This document shows positions 6,821 to 10,406 of a DNA stretch of 10,406 bases, piece after piece. Each line of letters begins with the position of its first letter. Position 1 is the first letter of the stretch. The translations under genes and the position numbers were made by a program. The DNA is from an uncultured bacterium (GTDB lineage Bacteria > Cyanobacteriota > Vampirovibrionia > Gastranaerophilales > Gastranaerophilaceae): contig CAMDZX010000056.1 in assembly GCA_945910925.1 (NCBI GenBank), positions 1 through 10,406 of the forward strand, given 5' to 3'. Under the pieces are notes generated by a model, which was given only the letters and a program-made list of their open reading frames with translations, was not told the origin of the DNA and did not search any database.

Positions 6821-8436
6821 AAGTTAATGAATTACATTTAGATGATTTACCATGGATTGTTGAATACGATGAAACAAAATGTATTCAATGCGGTAAATGT
6901 GTTGCGGCATGTTCTTTTCAAGCGATAAAACCTGCAATAGAACAACGTAAAAAATCAGGTTCAGTTACCGAAAAAAATAAACTTGAAAAAGTTATTGTTA
7001 TTAAGCAAAATATTTCTTTTGAACATCATTGCAGAGGGTGTGGAATGTGTACTATGGTCTGTCCTAACGGAGCATTGAAAGTTAAAAGAAATATGGAAAG
7101 CCAATATTCGGTAAGATATAGAGCAGAAAAGGGTGAATCAATAAAAAAAGGCGGTCGTTCGAACCTTAATACGGAAGGCAGAACTCTTGATAAAATAAAA
7201 GTGGGAAGAATTTCTCAAATGACCGACCCGTCTCTGGATGCCGTTAGACATACGTTTGAACTCAAAACACCTTTTGGACGTGTCTTATCTGCGGACAAAC
7301 TTAATTTTAAGACAGAAGGTGACAAAATTATAGAAGATACTCCGCTTCCTCCGAATAACTGGATATATCCGATTATAATGGGCGATATGTCAATCGGTGC
7401 CGTTTCGTGGAGAATGTGGGAAGCGATGGCTATTGCTACGGGGTATTTGAATGAAGTTATGGGAATCCCCGTTAGAATGTGTACGGGAGAAGGCGGTATA
7501 CCTTCAAGGCTTCTAAAATCGAAGTATGTTAAATATATGATTTTGCAAATTGCATCAGGACATTTTGGGTGGAACAGAATTATTGATGCCATGCCTGATA
7601 TGATAGAAGACCCTGCGGGTATTCTGATAAAAATCGGTCAGGGTGCAAAACCCGGTGACGGCGGAATGTTAATGGCAAATAAAGTTGCAAAATATGTTCA
7701 GGAGATCAGAGGTGTACCAAAAGCTGATTTGTTAAGTCCGCCGACACATCAAGGACTTTATTCAATAGAAGAAAGTGTTCAAAAAATGTTTCTTTCGATG
7801 AATGCGGCGTTCAATTTCAGAGTACCGGTTGCTATTAAGGTTGCATCATCGGCAACAAGTGTTTCAGTTTATAATAATCTTTTGAGAGACCCTTATAATA
7901 TTGTTGGAGGTTTCTTCTTGGACGGTCTGGCAGCAGGAACGGGTGCTGCTCATGAAATATCTTTAAATCATACGGGACACCCTATTACGTCTAAATTAAG
8001 AGATTGCTATCTTGCTGCGGTTCATCAAGGACGTCAGGGTGAAATTCCGATTTTTGCAGGTGGCGGTTTGGGGCAGACAGGAAGTTTTGCGGCAGATGCG
8101 TTTAAGCTTATATGTTTAGGTGCAAACGGAGTATTCTCGGGAAGGCTTCTGCTTGAAATTGCAGGATGCGTCGGCAACGATACGGAAAAATGTAATGCCT
8201 GCAATACAGGGCTTTGCCCGGCAGGAATCGCTTCACAAGATGTATGCCTTACCAAACGGTTGGATATAGATAAGGTTGCACAAAATCTTGTAAACTATTT
8301 TGTTGCAACGGATTTTGAATTAAGAAAACTAATGGCTGCAACAGGATGTTCTTCGCTCCCGATAGGGCGTTCGGATGCTCTTATAACAGTAGATAAAAAT
8401 GTTGCGGACAGGTTAGAAATACAGTATGTATGTTAG
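6808..8436 (+). CDS. gltB2: Glutamate synthase FMN subunit with N-terminal ferredoxin domain (GltB2-like)
   Basis: The synthase subunit (542 residues) of a domain-split, archaeal-type glutamate synthase. It should add ammonia to 2-oxoglutarate and reduce the iminoglutarate on FMN to glutamate. Residues 20-90 form a two-cluster ferredoxin domain with C25, C28, C31, C35 and C75, C78, C81, C85, separated by a lysine-rich insertion. The FMN TIM-barrel follows from about 130, with VGRISQMTDP, MSIGAVS (194-200), TGEGGIPS (226-233), the family signature GQGAKPGDGG (277-286) and the glycine-rich FAGGGLGQTG (416-425). A cysteine group near the end (C454, C462, C465, C470 in NACNTGLCPAGI) should hold the [3Fe-4S] cluster. 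The start overlaps the previous gene by 13 bases, with GGTGG just upstream. The next gene follows after six bases. The nearest alternative families share only the barrel; context and motifs make this call firm. Confidence 0.93.
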   Translation: MAAVKVNELHLDDLPWIVEYDETKCIQCGKCVAACSFQAIKPAIEQRKKSGSVTEKNKLEKVIVIKQNISFEHHCRGCGMCTMVCPNGALKVKRNMESQYSVRYRAEKGESIKKGGRSNLNTEGRTLDKIKVGRISQMTDPSLDAVRHTFELKTPFGRVLSADKLNFKTEGDKIIEDTPLPPNNWIYPIIMGDMSIGAVSWRMWEAMAIATGYLNEVMGIPVRMCTGEGGIPSRLLKSKYVKYMILQIASGHFGWNRIIDAMPDMIEDPAGILIKIGQGAKPGDGGMLMANKVAKYVQEIRGVPKADLLSPPTHQGLYSIEESVQKMFLSMNAAFNFRVPVAIKVASSATSVSVYNNLLRDPYNIVGGFFLDGLAAGTGAAHEISLNHTGHPITSKLRDCYLAAVHQGRQGEIPIFAGGGLGQTGSFAADAFKLICLGANGVFSGRLLLEIAGCVGNDTEKCNACNTGLCPAGIASQDVCLTKRLDIDKVAQNLVNYFVATDFELRKLMAATGCSSLPIGRSDALITVDKNVADRLEIQYVC

Positions 8437-8442
8437 GTTAGT

Positions 8443-9504
8443 ATGAAATCAATAACGATAGAAGGTATAGTAAATAACGAACGAATATCAACTCAAAATC
8501 TCTTGCAAAGTATTCAGGCAAGAATTGAAGAAGGGTATACGGATTTTGAAATCCATGCCTGCGGACAGCATGATATTGGCGGTTCATCGTGGGCAAAAGA
8601 TAGCAGCGAAACATTGACTTTTAATATTACCAATCCGGGTCAACGAGTAGGCGCGATGGCAAGACGCGGAACGAAAATTGTAGTACACGGTTCTACACCT
8701 GCGGATGTCGGTTGGTTAAATTCAGGTGCCGAAATAATTGTTAAAGGCGATTGTGGTGATACGGCAGCACATTGTGCCGCAAGCGGGAATATATATGTTT
8801 CGGGTAGAGTGGGTACTCGTTCTGGAGCTTTGATGAAATTTGACCCGAAATTTGCACCTCCTGAATTTTGGGTATTAAAAAATACAGGTTCTTTCAGCTT
8901 TGAATTTATGGGTGGCGGAGTTGCTGTTATTTGCGGATTTGATTGTAATGACGTCGACTCTGTTCTGGGGAATCGCTCATGTGTAGGTATGGTTGGCGGT
9001 ACAATATACTGTCGGGGACCGATTAAAGGAATCGCATCTTGTGTAGAAATTACTTCCTTAAATCAGAGCGATATAGAGTTTTTGACAAACGGTATGGAGC
9101 GTTTTCTGACTGCCATTGATCAGAAAGGTCTGAAGGATACATTGCTTGATTTTAGTGAGTGGAATAAAATTATTCCGTTATCTCCCGATCAAAAGACAAA
9201 AAAAATACCCGTATCAGAGTTTCATAAAAATGACTGGGTGGAAGGCGGAATATTTGGTGACTTTATAGAAGATGATTATAAGGTTTACGAACTTGCAGCA
9301 ACAGGTGACGGACGGCTTCAAGAACCTAAATGGGATTCCGATAAATGTGTGAACTGTAATCTCTGTATAACAAATTGTCCGCAGAATGCTATTGCGGAAG
9401 ATTATTCCGTAAATTCCGATAAATGTATCGGGTGTTCGTTTTGTGCAACTGTTTGTCCAAAACAGGCTTGGACTATGCAAAACAATAATAAAGAGATAAG
9501 TTAA
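8443..9504 (+). CDS. gltB3: Glutamate synthase GXGXG subunit with C-terminal ferredoxin domain (GltB3-like)
   Basis: Third subunit (353 residues) of the split glutamate synthase. Residues about 1-230 form the right-handed beta-helix (GXGXG) domain, seen as repeated glycines from PGQRVGAMARRG (65-76) through VSGRVGTRSG (119-128). In the fused enzyme this domain braces the tunnel between the amidotransferase and synthase sites. FwdC of formylmethanofuran dehydrogenase shares the fold, but the neighbours exclude that reading. After a linker (about 231-295) comes a two-cluster ferredoxin domain with C302, C305, C308, C312 and C328, C331, C334, C338, the last Cys of each motif followed by Pro. To my knowledge stand-alone GXGXG subunits usually stop near 240-250 residues, so this tail is an addition that may receive electrons from reduced ferredoxin. 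The start is six bases after the gltB2 stop with only a weak AGG. No GltD-like subunit follows. Confidence 0.9.
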   Translation: MKSITIEGIVNNERISTQNLLQSIQARIEEGYTDFEIHACGQHDIGGSSWAKDSSETLTFNITNPGQRVGAMARRGTKIVVHGSTPADVGWLNSGAEIIVKGDCGDTAAHCAASGNIYVSGRVGTRSGALMKFDPKFAPPEFWVLKNTGSFSFEFMGGGVAVICGFDCNDVDSVLGNRSCVGMVGGTIYCRGPIKGIASCVEITSLNQSDIEFLTNGMERFLTAIDQKGLKDTLLDFSEWNKIIPLSPDQKTKKIPVSEFHKNDWVEGGIFGDFIEDDYKVYELAATGDGRLQEPKWDSDKCVNCNLCITNCPQNAIAEDYSVNSDKCIGCSFCATVCPKQAWTMQNNNKEIS

Positions 9505-9554
9505 ACCAATCATATTAATGATGACAGAAGTAAACTTATTAACTAAAATGTATT

Positions 9555-9572
9555 TGTAAATATTTATTTACA
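9555..9572. promoter_or_regulatory. Perfect 18-bp palindrome, candidate operator
   Basis: TGTAAATA, two bases, TATTTACA. The two arms are exact reverse complements. The centre is about 31 bases upstream of the start predicted from the -10 box at 9583-9588, so the palindrome covers the place where a -35 box should be. That position suits a dimeric regulator, more likely a repressor. The two-base centre and the absence of a T run make an RNA terminator unlikely. The spacing does not fit the NtcA, CRP or FNR consensus. Confidence 0.45.
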
Positions 9573-9582
9573 GTTGGGCAAT

Positions 9583-9588
9583 TATAAT
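9583..9588 (+). promoter_or_regulatory. Consensus -10 box for the downstream helical-protein gene
   Basis: An exact TATAAT, predicting a start near 9595 and a leader of about 17 bases before the ATG at 9612. No -35-like hexamer lies 16-18 bases upstream; the palindrome occupies that place. AT-rich context makes a chance match possible. Confidence 0.4.
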
Positions 9589-9611
9589 TTAGATTAGGTT
9601 TTATATTAAGT

Positions 9612-10325
9612 ATGAAAAGGTTAGTGTCAACTCCAAAGAAAAATTTTAAAATAAATCCTAATATGGGCAAAAAAGAACCTTATAGGATTGATGAAGTTCG
9701 TGTATCCGTAATGAGAGGCGAATTTATACGTTACTCTCAATTTTTGGATAGTGTAAAAGATAATTTACAGGAATTAAAAAAATCAAATCCGAAATATATG
9801 GGATTAATCTTGGAGATTATTGAACTTTCATTAACTCCATTAAACGGTACAGATATAGATATTCCTCTTGATAAACTATTGGTACAATTATGCAAAGCTT
9901 CTTATGAAAATCATGATGCTCTTGATTTTACCCAAGAAGTTTTAAATATTGCCGACTCATTAACCTCAAAGATTTATCTGGCATATTTATCAGACGGTGT
10001 TTTAGAAAATTACAATTTAAAATCTCAATTTAAAGCGGCTATCCCTTGCATAAAGTATATGTTAGGAGCAACTTCAAATTTTGATAGCCTTGATAAGCAA
10101 ATAACATTCATAAACGCTTTAAAACTTATTATTAATGAAAAAGCGGATGCAGAAAAAATTGCCTTACTGCCTAAAATTAAATATATGATGGATAATGCTC
10201 GTAACAATAATTATACAATTGATGCATCCGAAATAATATATAGCAGGTTACCGGCTAAGGAATTGTTAGAGCATATTGCAGAAGGTATATTATCAGGAAA
10301 TACAGAACTCAGTAGAGTTATCTAA
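9612..10325 (+). CDS. Helical protein of unknown function
   Basis: I do not recognise this protein of 237 residues. It starts with a basic, probably disordered stretch (about 1-22, rich in Lys). The rest is predicted helical, with amphipathic runs such as 43-73, 86-115, 134-151, 158-175 and 181-196, resembling a helical-repeat or bundle protein. There is no signal peptide, membrane segment or cofactor motif. Only two cysteines (94 and 146) are present, not in a metal-binding pattern. The ATG at 9612 is preferred because the next Met (codon 18) also lacks a ribosome binding site and would remove the basic tail. The Shine-Dalgarno is poor (AGG at 9596-9598, 13 bases away). Base composition returns to the AT-rich style of the first gene, unlike the glutamate synthase operon. 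It has its own possible promoter, so membership of the glutamate synthase operon is unlikely. Confidence 0.75.
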   Translation: MKRLVSTPKKNFKINPNMGKKEPYRIDEVRVSVMRGEFIRYSQFLDSVKDNLQELKKSNPKYMGLILEIIELSLTPLNGTDIDIPLDKLLVQLCKASYENHDALDFTQEVLNIADSLTSKIYLAYLSDGVLENYNLKSQFKAAIPCIKYMLGATSNFDSLDKQITFINALKLIINEKADAEKIALLPKIKYMMDNARNNNYTIDASEIIYSRLPAKELLEHIAEGILSGNTELSRVI

Positions 10326-10340
10326 TCCAAAATTCGTTAT

Positions 10341-10400
10341 AGGCAAGGGGCTTATCTAAATTTGTGATTGAAAACACCTGCATTACATATCTGCCTTTTT
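10341..10400 (+). other. Possible long-looped hairpin with T run after the last gene
   Basis: AGGCA (10341-10345) can pair with TGCCT (10392-10396), which continues into five T. The 46 bases between the arms form only a few further short pairings (for example AGG with CCT). It could be a poor terminator for the last gene, part of a structured RNA or leader cut by the window edge, or chance. Confidence 0.2.
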
Positions 10401-10406
10401 GATGTA

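Larger units (their letters stand above)
9505..9611 (+). other. Intergenic region after the glutamate synthase operon
   Basis: These 107 bases hold no gene. They contain a perfect palindrome (9555-9572) and a consensus -10 box (9583-9588), both listed separately. No hairpin with a T run was found, so how the glutamate synthase transcript ends is not evident. Confidence 0.6.

Noticed and set aside
7215..7592. 125-codon open frame on the minus strand inside the FMN subunit gene
   Set aside because: It lies fully antisense to a strongly conserved gene, has no start signals, and its translation shows no recognisable motif.
8034..8255. Minus-strand open frame inside the FMN subunit gene
   Set aside because: It is a composition shadow of the GC-richer conserved segment that encodes the iron-sulfur site.
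8443..9504. Subunit C of formylmethanofuran dehydrogenase
   Set aside because: The beta-helix fold is shared, but the two preceding coupled genes are glutamate synthase domains and no other methanofuran-pathway gene is present.
4391..9504. One operon from the flavo-diiron gene through glutamate synthase
   Set aside because: A strong hairpin with a T run at 5599-5643 and a near-consensus promoter at 5677-5706 separate them.
9214..9513. Minus-strand open frame over the ferredoxin tail of the GXGXG subunit
   Set aside because: The plus-strand frame encodes eight correctly spaced cluster cysteines. The antisense frame has no ribosome binding site or motif.
9555..9572. NtcA, CRP or FNR binding site
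   Set aside because: The arms are too far apart. NtcA needs GTA-N8-TAC, here it is GTA-N10-TAC; CRP needs six central bases between TGTGA-type arms; FNR needs TTGAT-N4-ATCAA.

Overview
The window is AT-rich chromosomal DNA, about 30% GC in the outer genes and visibly higher in the middle operon (one 60-base stretch near 8041 counts 53%). It comes from a strictly anaerobic, probably gut-associated bacterium. My best guess at lineage is a non-photosynthetic relative of Cyanobacteria (Vampirovibrionia/Melainabacteria, order Gastranaerophilales). The basis is a DapL-type aminotransferase, an A-type flavo-diiron protein, a ferredoxin-rich split glutamate synthase, low GC, and large lysine/asparagine-rich proteins I cannot assign. 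This is inference; a Firmicute or Elusimicrobia-like host is not excluded. No rRNA, tRNA, CRISPR array, insertion sequence or phage gene is visible.

Left part (1-4350). A long helical protein of unknown function runs in from beyond the left edge and ends at 2209; its reading frame is open from the first codon of the window. It converges with a minus-strand aminotransferase gene (probable LL-diaminopimelate aminotransferase, lysine/peptidoglycan branch), which has its own recognisable promoter and ribosome binding site. Upstream of that, also on the minus strand, lies a small glycine-rich membrane protein of unknown function.

Centre (4351-5646). Divergent from the membrane-protein gene is a complete A-type flavo-diiron protein (O2 and/or NO reductase) with a good Shine-Dalgarno. 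It is closed by an AT-rich hairpin terminator.

Right part (5677-9504). A three-gene operon encodes glutamate synthase split into its domains: a class II glutamine amidotransferase, an FMN synthase subunit with an N-terminal two-cluster ferredoxin domain, and a GXGXG subunit carrying an unexpected C-terminal two-cluster ferredoxin domain. Its promoter (TTGACA, 18 bp, TAAAAT) places the predicted transcription start on the first ATG, so the first gene is probably translated from a leaderless mRNA. No NAD(P)H-oxidising GltD-like subunit is present, which points to reduced ferredoxin as donor. Together the three proteins would convert glutamine plus 2-oxoglutarate into two glutamates. The neighbouring flavo-diiron protein would protect iron-sulfur enzymes of this kind from oxygen, but it is a separate transcription unit.

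The last gene (9612-10325) encodes an unassigned helical protein. It is preceded by a consensus -10 box whose -35 position is occupied by a perfect 18-bp palindrome, a candidate operator. The final 81 bases hold no gene.
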